The position numbers were made by a program, and so were the translations under genes. 64,000 nucleotides of DNA, taken from NCBI RefSeq assembly GCF_016735615.1, contig NZ_JAERSF010000001.1:1630997-1694996 (forward strand), given 5' to 3'. The DNA is from Flavobacterium tagetis. Its GTDB lineage: Bacteria; Bacteroidota; Bacteroidia; Flavobacteriales; Flavobacteriaceae. Position 1 is the stretch's first letter. Each line of letters begins with the position of its first letter. Under the pieces are notes generated by a model that ran no database searches, was not told the DNA's origin, and was given only the letters and a program-made list of their open reading frames with translations. Below are positions 42,300-51,324 of this stretch, piece by piece.

Positions 42300-42626
42300 A
42301 TGGATTTGAAAAATGCACAACTAGATGTTGATACTTGGATAAAAGAACACGGAGTTCGTTACTTTAACGAATTAACCAATATGGCTCAGCTTACAGAAGA
42401 AGTTGGCGAGGTTGCGAGAATTATTGCACGCCGTTACGGAGAACAGTCTGAAAAAGAAAGCGATAAAAACAAAGACTTAGGAGAAGAATTGGCAGACGTT
42501 GTTTTTGTTGTGCTATGTTTAGCGAATCAAACAGGAATCGATTTGCAAGCTGCTTTTGACAAAAAAATGGATCTAAAATCGGTTAGAGATAAAGATCGTC
42601 ACAAAAACAATGATAAATTGAAATAA
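42300..42626 (+). CDS. MazG-like nucleotide pyrophosphohydrolase
   Basis: A 108-residue all-alpha pyrophosphohydrolase. The metal motif is LTEEVGEVAR (EExxE) with the second half in EELADVVFVVLC (ExxxD), both complete. Enzymes of this small group hydrolyse non-canonical or excess dNTPs to monophosphates; substrate choice is not readable. It is 99 bp before aroA. A 31-codon frame with signal-like hydrophobic stretch at 42109-42204 is not supported as a gene. Confidence 0.85.
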   Translation: MDLKNAQLDVDTWIKEHGVRYFNELTNMAQLTEEVGEVARIIARRYGEQSEKESDKNKDLGEELADVVFVVLCLANQTGIDLQAAFDKKMDLKSVRDKDRHKNNDKLK

Positions 42627-42725
42627 TTGTGAAATATCAATGGTGAATTTTGATTTACGGGCAAGGAGTGGTAAATTGCGCAATCGAATTTAGACACTCG
42701 TAATTCGCTAATCATAATTACTATC

Positions 42726-43955
42726 ATGAATTTAAAATTAAGCACGAATTCAATATTCACCATTGATGATTCGCAACTAAATATCACCGGTTCTAAAAGT
42801 GAAACGAACCGCTTATTGTTATTAAAAGCATTATTTCCAAATATTACTTTAGCCAATACGTCAAATTCAGATGACAGCGAAGTAATGCAAAAAGCTCTAG
42901 CTGGAAATGACGAAATTGTAGATATACACCACGCAGGAACTGCAATGCGCTTCTTAACTGCTTATTTTTCGGTTAACGAAGGAAGAGAAGTAGTTCTGAC
43001 AGGTTCAAGCAGAATGCAAGAACGTCCAATAAAAATCTTGGTTGAAGCTTTGGCTCAGTTGGGGGTTGAGATTTCATACGAAAAAGAAGAAGGATATCCG
43101 CCAATTCGAATTAAAGGAAAAAAAGTTACGGCTTCAAAAGTAACTCTGGCAGCCAATGTAAGCAGCCAATATATTTCTGCTCTTTTATTGGTAGCTTCAA
43201 AACTAGATAATGGTTTAGAATTGACTTTGGAAGGAGAAATCACTTCAATTCCATATATCAAAATGACTTTGGCTTTGCTGACTGATTTAGATATTAAAAC
43301 AAGTTTTGAAGGAAACGTAATCAAAGTATTCCCTAAAGAATCTGTTGAATCAAAAGAAATGGTTGTAGAATCAGACTGGAGTTCGGCTTCTTATTTCTTT
43401 AGTTTAGTTGCTTTGGCCGATGCAGCAAAAATCACTTTGAGCAGTTATAAAGAAAACAGTCTTCAGGGAGATTCGGAATTAGTTTCTCTTTATGAAAAAA
43501 TGGGTGTGAAAACGACTTTCCAAGACAATAAAATGACTTTGGAGAAAGTGGCAGGTTTTAATTATCAAGATGTAAATTTTGAATTGAACAATACGCCAGA
43601 TATCGCTCAGACAATTGTTGTAACTTGTTTAGGTTTGGGAATTGGATGTCATTTAACAGGTCTTCATACTTTAAAAATTAAAGAAACCGACCGATTAGAA
43701 GCACTTAAAACAGAACTTACTAAATTAGGAGCTAATATTTCTGTAACTAATGACAGTTTGACTTTAGTAAAATCTGATAATATAAAACAAGATATTCATA
43801 TTGCAACTTACAATGATCACCGTATGGCAATGGCATTTGCACCTTTGGCAATAAAAGTTCCAATTATTATTGACGATGCCGAAGTAGTTTCTAAATCGTA
43901 TCCAGACTTCTGGAATGATTTAAAAGCTTTAAATTTCCAAATCTCAGAATTGTAA
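42726..43955 (+). CDS. aroA: 3-Phosphoshikimate 1-carboxyvinyltransferase (EPSP synthase)
   Basis: Joins PEP to shikimate 3-phosphate in the shikimate pathway. The 409-residue protein has the start SQLNITGSKSETNRLLLLKA (shikimate-3-phosphate binding Lys/Ser), the phosphate loop HAGTAMRFLTAYFSV and MQERPIKILV, and the C-terminal YNDHRMAMAFAPLA with the catalytic His-Arg region. It lies about 6.5 kb downstream of the pheA operon and is followed by half of an ACCATATAAG element and a terminator. Confidence 0.95.
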   Translation: MNLKLSTNSIFTIDDSQLNITGSKSETNRLLLLKALFPNITLANTSNSDDSEVMQKALAGNDEIVDIHHAGTAMRFLTAYFSVNEGREVVLTGSSRMQERPIKILVEALAQLGVEISYEKEEGYPPIRIKGKKVTASKVTLAANVSSQYISALLLVASKLDNGLELTLEGEITSIPYIKMTLALLTDLDIKTSFEGNVIKVFPKESVESKEMVVESDWSSASYFFSLVALADAAKITLSSYKENSLQGDSELVSLYEKMGVKTTFQDNKMTLEKVAGFNYQDVNFELNNTPDIAQTIVVTCLGLGIGCHLTGLHTLKIKETDRLEALKTELTKLGANISVTNDSLTLVKSDNIKQDIHIATYNDHRMAMAFAPLAIKVPIIIDDAEVVSKSYPDFWNDLKALNFQISEL

Positions 43956-43965
43956 AATTTTTTGA

Positions 43966-43995
43966 ACCATATAAGAAAATATAAGTTCATTTAAA
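43966..43995. repeat. Solo ACCATATAAG arm (copy 3)
   Basis: ACCATATAAGAAAATATAAG then TTCATTTAAA is a left arm of the family at 801-961 and 36.2-36.4 kb. No partner is seen downstream, but a terminator follows at 44017. Confidence 0.75.
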
Positions 43996-44016
43996 TTAAA
44001 GCGCAATAAAACATAG

Positions 44017-44043
44017 CCTCTGGTTTTAACCAGAGGTTTTTTT
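44017..44043 (+). terminator. Terminator after aroA
   Basis: CCTCTGGTT (44017-44025) pairs with AACCAGAGG (44028-44036), then seven T. It is placed where the core of the repeat element would be. Confidence 0.85.
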
Positions 44044-44158
44044 ATATCTAAGTTTGAATATAACACGTTGAAAATCTTTTTTATAGAAAAAAAAGCATTT
44101 TTAACACATCTCGAAACCTCACAAAATCAAGGACTTTTGAAAATAAACGTCAAAACAC

Positions 44159-44190
44159 TTGACAACGCCTATCTCACAATCGTATATTTG
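44159..44190 (+). promoter_or_regulatory. Promoter of queA
   Basis: TTGAC (44159-44163), about 19-21 bp, TATATTTG (44183-44190), a full TAnnTTTG match, 64 bp before the start codon. No preQ1 riboswitch is recognised in between. Confidence 0.6.
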
Positions 44191-44254
44191 CAACCGATTT
44201 AAAATTTTAGATAAACAAATCTAAAAGCTACACTCTAAAATCAACAATTCAAAT

Positions 44255-45304
44255 ATGAAATTATCACACTTCAATTTCAATTTACCGAAAGAACTTTTGG
44301 CTGAATTCCCAGCAGAAAACAGAGATGAATCTCGTTTAATGGTAATTGACCGTAAAAAAAACACTATCGAACATAAAATGTTTAAAGACGTTATCAACTA
44401 TTTTGATGACGGAGACGTTTTAATTCTAAATAATACAAAAGTTTTCCCTGCACGTTTGTACGGAAACAAAGAAAAAACGGGAGCTAGAATTGAAGTTTTC
44501 TTGTTAAGAGAATTAAATTCAGAGCAACGCCTTTGGGATGTTTTAGTTGATCCGGCTAGAAAAATCCGTATTGGTAACAAACTTTATTTTGGTGACGACG
44601 ATTCGTTAGTTGCTGAGGTAATCGACAATACAACTTCTCGTGGTAGAACTTTACGTTTCTTATACGATGGTTCTTATGAAGAATTCAGAAACAAATTGAC
44701 CGAACTTGGAGAAACTCCAATTCCTAAATACATCAACAGAGAAGTAACTGCTGAAGATGCTGAAAGATACCAAACAATCTATGCAAAAGAAGAAGGAGCT
44801 GTAGCGGCACCAACTGCTGGTTTACACTTCTCAAAACACCTTTTGAAAAAATTAGAAATCAAAGGAGTAAATTTTGCTGAGGTAACTTTACACGTTGGTT
44901 TAGGAACTTTTAACCCAGTTGAGGTTGAAGATTTATCTAAACACAAAATGGATTCTGAGGAATTAATCATTACTCAAGAAGCTTGTGATATTGTTAATGA
45001 AGGTAAAGCGAAGAAAAAACGTATCTGTGCTGTAGGAACAACTTCTATGCGTGCAATTGAAAGTTCGGTTTCTTCTGCTAATACTTTAAACCCTTACGAA
45101 GGATGGACAAATAAATTTATTTTCCCTCCTCACGATTTCAGTATTGCAAACTGTATGATTACAAACTTCCACACACCAAAATCAACATTATTAATGATGA
45201 TTTCTGCTTTCTGTGGACATGATTTAATGAAAAAAGCATACGACGAAGCAATCAAAGAGGGATACAAATTCTATTCTTACGGAGATGCGATGTTAATCTT
45301 GTAA
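44255..45304 (+). CDS. queA: S-adenosylmethionine:tRNA ribosyltransferase-isomerase
   Basis: Adds the cyclopentene moiety in queuosine synthesis of tRNA. The 349-residue length is standard. [20 protein letters not shown] and [16 protein letters not shown] at the start, [20 protein letters not shown] in the middle and [20 protein letters not shown] follow the family. [22 protein letters not shown] [19 protein letters not shown] is the C-terminal part. It is preceded by its own promoter and followed by a terminator of the AAACCCGACA kind. Confidence 0.95.
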   Translation: MKLSHFNFNLPKELLAEFPAENRDESRLMVIDRKKNTIEHKMFKDVINYFDDGDVLILNNTKVFPARLYGNKEKTGARIEVFLLRELNSEQRLWDVLVDPARKIRIGNKLYFGDDDSLVAEVIDNTTSRGRTLRFLYDGSYEEFRNKLTELGETPIPKYINREVTAEDAERYQTIYAKEEGAVAAPTAGLHFSKHLLKKLEIKGVNFAEVTLHVGLGTFNPVEVEDLSKHKMDSEELIITQEACDIVNEGKAKKKRICAVGTTSMRAIESSVSSANTLNPYEGWTNKFIFPPHDFSIANCMITNFHTPKSTLLMMISAFCGHDLMKKAYDEAIKEGYKFYSYGDAMLIL

Positions 45305-45326
45305 TTAGCATTTATTATATAAAAAG

Positions 45327-45361
45327 ACCCGACTAGTTTTTATAACCTGTCGGGTTTTTTT
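45327..45361 (+). terminator. Terminator after queA
   Basis: ACCCGAC (45327-45333) pairs with GTCGGGT (45349-45355), followed by a T run to 45361. The stem recurs at 14.6 and 62.5 kb. Confidence 0.8.
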
Positions 45362-45362
45362 A

Positions 45363-45523
45363 TTTGTTTCAAGTTTCAGGTTTCAAGTTTGACATTCGTT
45401 GAGAAATTTAAATGCAAAGAGCGCAAAGCTTTGCGAACTTAGCGTTTATAAACGTTAGCCTTGAAAAAAGACTTTGTGAACTTTGCGTTAAAAAACACAC
45501 AAAGCATATCAACTTGAAACAAA
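45363..45523. repeat. Composite inverted repeat upstream of kynU
   Basis: TTTGTTTCAAGTT (45363-45375) pairs exactly with AACTTGAAACAAA (45511-45523). Inside are GCGCAAAGCTTTGCG (45421-45435, palindromic) and GCGTTTATAAACG (45442-45454), then GACTTTGTGAACTTTGCG (45470-45487). So several palindromes are nested in one outer pair, as in the 46.9 kb element. Confidence 0.7.
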
Positions 45524-45565
45524 ACAAACAATTTTTGTTATTTTAGCAAGCAAAACAAAAACACA

Positions 45566-46846
45566 ATGACTTTTCAAAATACACGCGAATTTGCACGAGA
45601 GCTAGATTCGAAAGACACATTAAATCACTATCAACAAGAATTTATTTTTCCTAAGGTAAACGATAAACGAGTTATCTATTTTACTGGAAACTCTTTAGGA
45701 TTACAGCCAAAACGCACTAAAGCTTATATAGATGAAGTGATGAATGATTGGGCAGAATTGGCTGTTGAAGGTCATTTTTATGCTGAAAAACCTTGGTGGG
45801 ATTATCAAGAAAGATTTGCTGAACCGTTGAGTAAGATTGTTGGTGCACTTCCTTCAGAAGTTACAGTGATGAATACTTTGACGGTAAATCTTCATTTGTT
45901 GATGGTTTCTTTTTATCAGCCGACTAAAACACGATATAAAATTATCTGCGAAGAAAAAGCTTTTCCATCAGATCAATATATGTTTCAAAGTCAAGTAAAC
46001 TTTCACGGATATAAACCTGAAGATGCAATTGTAGAAATCAAACGCAGAGAAGGAGAACATAATATTCGTTTGGAAGATGTTTTGGCTAAAATTGAAGAAG
46101 TTGGTGATGAGCTGGCTTTGGTTTTAATTGGTGGAGTAAATTATTATACCGGACAAGTTTTTGATATTAAAACCATAACTGCTGCTGGACAAAAAGCGGG
46201 AGCCAAAGTAGGTTGGGATTTAGCGCATGCCGCTGGAAATATCAAATTAGAACTTCACGATTGGAATGTAGATTTTGCTGCTTGGTGCAGTTATAAATAT
46301 ATGAACTCAGGTCCAGGAAATGCTTCTGGATGCTTCGTTCACGAAAAGCATCATAATTCAAATCTGCCAAGATTTGCAGGATGGTGGGGACACAACAAAG
46401 AACGCCGTTTTAAAATGGAACCTACTTTTGATCCCGTTCACGGAGCAGACGGCTGGCAGATTAGTAATCTTCCGGTTCTTTCATTGGCGCCATATTTAGC
46501 TTCAGTAGAAATGTTTGCTGAGGTTGGAATGGATGCTTTAATTGCAAAACGTGATCATATTACTTCGTATCTAGAATTTATTCTTCACGAAATTGATAAA
46601 GAAGTAGAAAGTACTTTCGAAATTATTACGCCTTCAAATCCAGAAGAAAGAGCTTCACAACTGTCTGTATTTTTGCACGGAGAAGGAAGGGCTTTATTTG
46701 ATTATTTAATGAAAAATGGTGTCATTACTGATTGGCGCGAACCAAATGTTATTCGTCTAGCACCAGTTCCGTTATATTGTTCTTATGAAGATATGTATGA
46801 CTTTGGACAAATTCTGAAAAAAGGGATTTTAGCAAAGAAAGATTAA
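45566..46846 (+). CDS. kynU: Kynureninase
   Basis: Cleaves kynurenine or 3-hydroxykynurenine to anthranilate or 3-hydroxyanthranilate plus alanine. The 426-residue PLP enzyme has the Lys in WCSYKYMNSGPGNASGCFVH and SFYQPTKTRYKIICEEKAFP with SDQYMF; both parts are conserved. The kynurenine 3-monooxygenase gene lies about 14 kb downstream; a tryptophan dioxygenase is not in the window. It is preceded by an inverted repeat and followed by the large nested repeat at 46.85-47.05 kb. Confidence 0.95.
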   Translation: MTFQNTREFARELDSKDTLNHYQQEFIFPKVNDKRVIYFTGNSLGLQPKRTKAYIDEVMNDWAELAVEGHFYAEKPWWDYQERFAEPLSKIVGALPSEVTVMNTLTVNLHLLMVSFYQPTKTRYKIICEEKAFPSDQYMFQSQVNFHGYKPEDAIVEIKRREGEHNIRLEDVLAKIEEVGDELALVLIGGVNYYTGQVFDIKTITAAGQKAGAKVGWDLAHAAGNIKLELHDWNVDFAAWCSYKYMNSGPGNASGCFVHEKHHNSNLPRFAGWWGHNKERRFKMEPTFDPVHGADGWQISNLPVLSLAPYLASVEMFAEVGMDALIAKRDHITSYLEFILHEIDKEVESTFEIITPSNPEERASQLSVFLHGEGRALFDYLMKNGVITDWREPNVIRLAPVPLYCSYEDMYDFGQILKKGILAKKD

Positions 46847-46850
46847 TTGC

Positions 46851-47048
46851 TCGCAAAGTCGCTAAGACGCAAAGTTTTTTAAATTGTTATATGAATTGCC
46901 TCCAGCTTTAGCTGGAGGTTATTTTGAATCAAAATAGAAAGGCTTTAGCCCAAATAATCAGTTTGGCTAAAGCCTTTTTTATTTATCAATTTTGTCCTCC
47001 AGCTAAAGCTGGAGGCAGCTTAAAATTAAACTTTGCGTCTTTACGAGA
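46851..47048. repeat. Nested palindrome: three levels of inverted repeats
   Basis: Outer level: AAGACGCAAAGTTT (46864-46877) pairs with its complement at 47028-47041. Middle level: two CCTCCAGC hairpins, 46899-46918 (loop TTTA) and 46996-47015 (loop TAAA). Inner level: AAAGGCTTTAGCC (46938-46950) pairs with GGCTAAAGCCTTT (46965-46977) and is followed by a T run, a good terminator. The 333-bp gap 46847-47179 contains no gene. The middle hairpin is the same as after the porin at 3.65 kb. Confidence 0.85.
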
Positions 47049-47179
47049 TTTTTAGAAATAAAATGTTCATGAAAGAATATTCCTTAGCGTAATTTTATAA
47101 CCTTTCAAAAAAATTCTGTAACAAAGGTTGTAACAGATATTTCGTAATTTGTAATGTATAATTTTAAAATTACAAGATC

Positions 47180-47605
47180 ATGAAAGGCTTATATATTTTA
47201 TTGACTGTGATATTTTTAACTTCTTGTCAACAACAAAACAAAGAAGATATAAATAAAGCCAAACAAGCCAGCATTGATTCAATGAAAGTTGAGATTAACA
47301 AACAGCGTGTTATCGATTCGATGAAGACTGAAATGGCGAAATTAAATGAAGAGAAGATCGAAGCCCAGAAAGAGAAAGTCGTTGTAGTACATCAGCAAGA
47401 TGCAACAGCAGCGACGCCAGCTAAAAAGAAAGGTTGGAGTGCAACCGCTAAAGGTGCTGTAATTGGTGCTGGAGTAGGAGCGGCAACTGGCGCAATTGTC
47501 AGTAAGAAAAAAGGAGAAGGTGCCATTATTGGTGGTTTAGCCGGAGCTGCAGTGGGAACAGGAACTGGAGCCGTTATTGACAGTAAAAACAAAAAGAAAG
47601 AATAG
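47180..47605 (+). CDS. Lipoprotein with glycine-zipper domain
   Basis: A 141-residue protein. The lipoprotein signal MKGLYILLTVIFLTSCQQQN is cleaved before the Cys. The next about 50 residues (KQASIDSMKVEINKQRVIDS MKTEM) are a charged helix, probably a coiled coil. The last 55 residues are Gly/Ala-rich: KGAVIGAGVGAATGAIVS, then KKGEGAIIGGLAGAAVGTGT, the glycine zipper of the YMGG-like type, that inserts in or packs against the outer membrane. Function unknown; the family includes stress-induced envelope lipoproteins. It converges on the 598-residue gene with a terminator between. Confidence 0.75.
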   Translation: MKGLYILLTVIFLTSCQQQNKEDINKAKQASIDSMKVEINKQRVIDSMKTEMAKLNEEKIEAQKEKVVVVHQQDATAATPAKKKGWSATAKGAVIGAGVGAATGAIVSKKKGEGAIIGGLAGAAVGTGTGAVIDSKNKKKE

Positions 47606-47624
47606 CTATTCTATAAATAAAAAC

Positions 47625-47656
47625 AAACCCCAAATTAGATAATAATTTGGGGTTTT
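47625..47656. terminator. Bidirectional terminator
   Basis: AAACCCCAAATTA (47625-47637) pairs with TAATTTGGGGTTT (47643-47655). It separates two convergent genes. Confidence 0.9.
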
Positions 47657-47661
47657 CATTT

Positions 47662-49458
47662 TTAAACCAACTCTGAAACGGGAATTTTTATATCAACTAA
47701 TTCTGATTTACAAGAATCGAGTTGATCTATATCACCCTTAAAGACTGTCGTCGATTCAAATAAATTTTTATAATACTCAATTCCATCTAACAGATTAGAT
47801 TTAAAAGAATTCCATTTTTTAAGCTGAGCTGCTGTAAATTCTCCAGAAACCGATTGAATTTCATTTCTAAAATAAGTAATATACATTTTGAGCTCTTTTA
47901 TAAACAAGTTTGGGCGCTCAGTTCTAATAACCGATTTTCCTTGGTAAATATGCTGGATCATGTCTTTCAAAGAAACTTCCTGATCAAAATAAGCCAAGTT
48001 TGGTCCAGGGCAAATTACTACGCCTTGTGCCTGACCTTTTATTTTAATATCATTTTCTAGATATGAAGCATTAGCCAAACCAACGCATAAACATGATTTT
48101 TCGGTGATTTTGATTTTGCTTTTCTCAAATTCGTCAGCAGATAAAGAATCTTTTTTTGCTTCTAATTCTTCCAGTTTTATATCCTGATATTTTTTTGAAG
48201 CTGTGCAAATTCCATGCGGATCGTATTCTTTACTTAAAGCTAAAAATTTCTTCGGGCATGAGCTGCCTGCTTTATTCTCATGAATTCGTTTTTGCTTTAA
48301 GAATTCGTTTGTAGTTCCTTTCAAAGTATTAAAGGGAACTCCCAAAGGCGAAATATTGCTTAAATAAAAATCATCTTCTTTGGCTTTCATTAATAAATTA
48401 CGAGTTTCTTGGTCTACAGAAGTAGCTTCAGGAACTAATAAAAATGGTGAACCCCAACCAACAGAATTAACATGATATTCGTCCAATAAAAATTCATGTT
48501 CTGCAGCAGTACCAACACCGCCTTGAACTGTAATTTTTAATTCTAAAGGATTTTCAGGAATAGACTGATTTTTGGTCTGTAAAGCTTTAATCATTAAATC
48601 ATGAGCCGATTGTACCAATTGATCTTTTTTTTGCTTGAATTCCTCTAAAATAGTTCCCAATAAGAGTCCATCGGTAGCAAAAGCATGTCCGCCGCAGTTT
48701 AATCCCGATTCGATTCGATATTCTGAAACCCAAAGTCCTTTTTTGGCCAAGAAATTTCCTTGAATCATGGCCGATCTAAAATCACTTACTTTTAAGATGA
48801 TTTTCTTTTTAAGTTGGTTGTTTTCATTTGGGAAAAAATCTTTGAAATTTTCGAAATAACCAAACAACCTCGGATTCATTCCTGCAGAAAGTACAACAGA
48901 AGATTCTAAATTGCTGTTGGCAAAACCTCTTAAAGCAGCATGAGCATCGTTAAACTCGATTGGTAGCTGTTCGTTTTTAATGAAATTATCTTTGTCTAAT
49001 TTCGTCATAATATTGACGTCAATTTCTCCTGGAAAAAGATGCGTTTCGATGTAATTTTGAATATTTTCTTTAAAAGCAATTCCGTCATCCAGTAAATTCT
49101 GAAATCCTTTTTTTATATCAGAAGTATTCGGTAGCATCGACATGAAATTTTCTAAAGCCGTTTTACTTTCTGTCAATTCTATCTTGAAATTCTCGAACTT
49201 CTCTTTTACAATCTTGTCGACTAAATTTAAATAGGAGGTAATTCTTTCAGCACGATAATCATGAAATTTTTGAGTAATTTCTTCGTATGGGATATTGAAT
49301 TTTGTGCTGTAAAAATTACGCATCTTTTCAATTAAATCATCGTCTGCGAGAGCCACAACCGATGAAATTCCATACTGCGCGACTCTAATCGGACTGTCTA
49401 TAGTATAAGCCAATCCCATTACCGGAATATGAAAAGTATGCAGGTTTTTTTTTGTCAT
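47662..49458 (-). CDS. Conserved hypothetical 598-residue protein, possible TIM-barrel oxidoreductase
   Basis: A soluble protein of 598 residues; no signal peptide or membrane helix. The first 40 residues (NLHTFHIPVMGLAYTIDSPI, GISSVVALADDDLI) and a middle stretch (LKITVQGGVGTAAEHEFLLD, VNSVGWGSPFLLVPEATSVD) have the look of FMN-binding TIM-barrel proteins of the nitronate monooxygenase or IMPDH type. The last third has Cys clusters (GSSCPKKF, HGICTAS, KSCLCVG, VICPGPN) that could bind metal or iron-sulfur. I do not recognise an exact family, so the assignment is tentative. A repeat element lies upstream. Confidence 0.5.
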   Translation of the reverse strand: MTKKNLHTFHIPVMGLAYTIDSPIRVAQYGISSVVALADDDLIEKMRNFYSTKFNIPYEEITQKFHDYRAERITSYLNLVDKIVKEKFENFKIELTESKTALENFMSMLPNTSDIKKGFQNLLDDGIAFKENIQNYIETHLFPGEIDVNIMTKLDKDNFIKNEQLPIEFNDAHAALRGFANSNLESSVVLSAGMNPRLFGYFENFKDFFPNENNQLKKKIILKVSDFRSAMIQGNFLAKKGLWVSEYRIESGLNCGGHAFATDGLLLGTILEEFKQKKDQLVQSAHDLMIKALQTKNQSIPENPLELKITVQGGVGTAAEHEFLLDEYHVNSVGWGSPFLLVPEATSVDQETRNLLMKAKEDDFYLSNISPLGVPFNTLKGTTNEFLKQKRIHENKAGSSCPKKFLALSKEYDPHGICTASKKYQDIKLEELEAKKDSLSADEFEKSKIKITEKSCLCVGLANASYLENDIKIKGQAQGVVICPGPNLAYFDQEVSLKDMIQHIYQGKSVIRTERPNLFIKELKMYITYFRNEIQSVSGEFTAAQLKKWNSFKSNLLDGIEYYKNLFESTTVFKGDIDQLDSCKSELVDIKIPVSELV

Positions 49459-49507
49459 TTGTATTCAGATTAAAATAGAAGCAAATGAAGAAAAATATTT
49501 CCTCCTA

Positions 49508-49529
49508 AAACCTGATAAATGTCAGGTTT
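49508..49529 (-). terminator. Hairpin downstream of the AsmA-like gene
   Basis: AAACCTGA (49508-49515) pairs with TCAGGTTT (49522-49529). On the minus strand it follows the 49659 gene beyond an inverted repeat. The T-tract is short. Confidence 0.45.
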
Positions 49530-49559
49530 GAAAGGGATTGCGGATACTGCAAAAAGATT

Positions 49560-49644
49560 GCCACGAATTGCACAAATTTTCTCGAATCTTTCTTTTTTTC
49601 ACAATACGGATAAAAAATTAGTGTCAATTTGTGCAATTCGTGGC
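49560..49644. repeat. Perfect 19-bp inverted repeat, GCCACGAATT family
   Basis: GCCACGAATTGCACAAATT (49560-49578) pairs exactly with its complement at 49626-49644. Same family as 12.8 kb and 31.65 kb. Confidence 0.85.
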
Positions 49645-49658
49645 TAAAGGATAATATA

Positions 49659-51215
49659 TTAAATTAAAATCTTCTTCAAAGACTCTGCAATACTTCTCCA
49701 CAAAAGATTGTAGAAAGATCTGTCTTGAAGCCGTTCAACTTCGACTTCTGCAGTTTTGGCTTTGTCTTTCGAATCGTTTTTGACTAATAAATTGGCAACA
49801 GCTGTTTTGAGTTTTGCCTCTTTTTCGGGTTTATTCTTTTTGTATAATTTTACTTTGAGGTCGTCATAATCTAAAGAAGCATTTCCCTTTGATCCGTTAT
49901 CATTTCCATAGAAATTAAAACGGTATTTATTAAAAGTTCCAGTAAAAGTGGTGTTAATATATGGTTTTGTAAATCTCGTCATTCCTTCAACGTTAAAGTT
50001 CGAAATTATACCTTGAATATGAAATCCATCACTTTTATCTAAAACATTAAAACTCCAATCGGCATCAAGAGGAGAGTTTTTCATAAAAATACATTTGACT
50101 TTGATTTTTACGTCGTCTGTTTTTTTTAAACCAAAACCACTTTTTAAATTGGTTGCCTGAAGATTGAACTTATCGAAAGTTAAAACTCCGGGCCCTTTAG
50201 AAACATCAAGTTCTTCTTCATAAACCAATTTCGATTTAAGAACCTGTAAAGTATCAATCTGAAGCGGAAATTTTAGATTTCGCAATAAATGATTGTAAAG
50301 ATATTTTTTGCTTGGATCGTCTTTTAGCATTTTTCCGCGGTAAATATTGGCATCAAAATGATGAATTAGAAGCGAATTTGCTTTGAAATAAAAGCGATCA
50401 TTTTTAAAGCCCCAATCCATTTTTGCAACTTGAGCCGAGTCAAATTTTAAATTGTAAATGTCTTTTTCTTTTTCGAGACGTTTTACAAATTCATATCGCT
50501 CAAATTGAGGTAGATTAGAGAAATTATTAATTTTCAGAAAATTCTTTTCAGTGCTTATTTTTCCAATATTGATGTAATAGAAACCATTTGGTCTATAAAA
50601 CAAGCTGTCGCAAACGAGAGCGTACTTTTCATATTGAATCGGAATTTTTTCTTTCAAAGTAGCATCAGTAATTAAAATGCCTTCTAGTTTTAAAAGGATT
50701 TTTTTTATGCTAAAAATAGGTTTATCTGTATCTAAAGAGACAACATCGACAGATCCTTCATTCAGGTAAATATTAGAAACTGCTATAATTTTTCGAAAAG
50801 GATCAATAATTTCTTTTTCGATGCTTTTGCTGTTATTGATTAATTTTTCGCCTTTCTTGTATAAAATGATTCTCGGTTTGTTGATGATAATGCTTTCTGC
50901 CTGAATAATATCGCGAAAAGCCAAATCCCAAATATTGAAGTGTTTTATGGTGATAGATTCAATTTTGGAGAAAAGCCCGTTTTTACTGTCTTTCGGTTCG
51001 TTCTTCGGGCTTACAAGCAAAGTCTGCGCATTAATATTTCTAGAAAAAAGAGAAACTTCAATTTTTTCATAATTGATATTATAAGCCGTTTTATTTTTTT
51101 CGTGAATAATAATCGGAAGCTGTTTTTTAATCCAGTAATTCAATCCTATATTGGCAAGAATTACAAGGACAAACAGAGAAATTACTACAATAGCTATTTT
51201 TTTATAGATGGACAT
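49659..51215 (-). CDS. AsmA-like / DUF748-type envelope protein
   Basis: A 518-residue protein with one N-terminal transmembrane helix (IAIVVISLFVLVILANIGLN), followed by INYEKIEVSLFSRNINAQTL and many short beta-rich repeats, as in AsmA and DUF748 proteins, which have bridge-like folds and may transport lipids. The central part has regions such as IIINKPRIILYKKGEKLINN. The C-terminal basic part ends in the amphipathic sequence NLLWRSIAESLKKILI. Function not shown. It is divergent from the penicillin acylase gene (109-bp spacer). An alternative is a plain hypothetical envelope protein. Confidence 0.6.
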   Translation of the reverse strand: MSIYKKIAIVVISLFVLVILANIGLNYWIKKQLPIIIHEKNKTAYNINYEKIEVSLFSRNINAQTLLVSPKNEPKDSKNGLFSKIESITIKHFNIWDLAFRDIIQAESIIINKPRIILYKKGEKLINNSKSIEKEIIDPFRKIIAVSNIYLNEGSVDVVSLDTDKPIFSIKKILLKLEGILITDATLKEKIPIQYEKYALVCDSLFYRPNGFYYINIGKISTEKNFLKINNFSNLPQFERYEFVKRLEKEKDIYNLKFDSAQVAKMDWGFKNDRFYFKANSLLIHHFDANIYRGKMLKDDPSKKYLYNHLLRNLKFPLQIDTLQVLKSKLVYEEELDVSKGPGVLTFDKFNLQATNLKSGFGLKKTDDVKIKVKCIFMKNSPLDADWSFNVLDKSDGFHIQGIISNFNVEGMTRFTKPYINTTFTGTFNKYRFNFYGNDNGSKGNASLDYDDLKVKLYKKNKPEKEAKLKTAVANLLVKNDSKDKAKTAEVEVERLQDRSFYNLLWRSIAESLKKILI

Positions 51216-51324
51216 TTATAGTATTAATTTTAAATACATAAATTTAGACTTTAAAAGAGCTTTGTTTCTTATAAAATTTTAAAGAAAAGTTATATCATTT
51301 TGAATTTTTATCCTTTTTTAGAAT

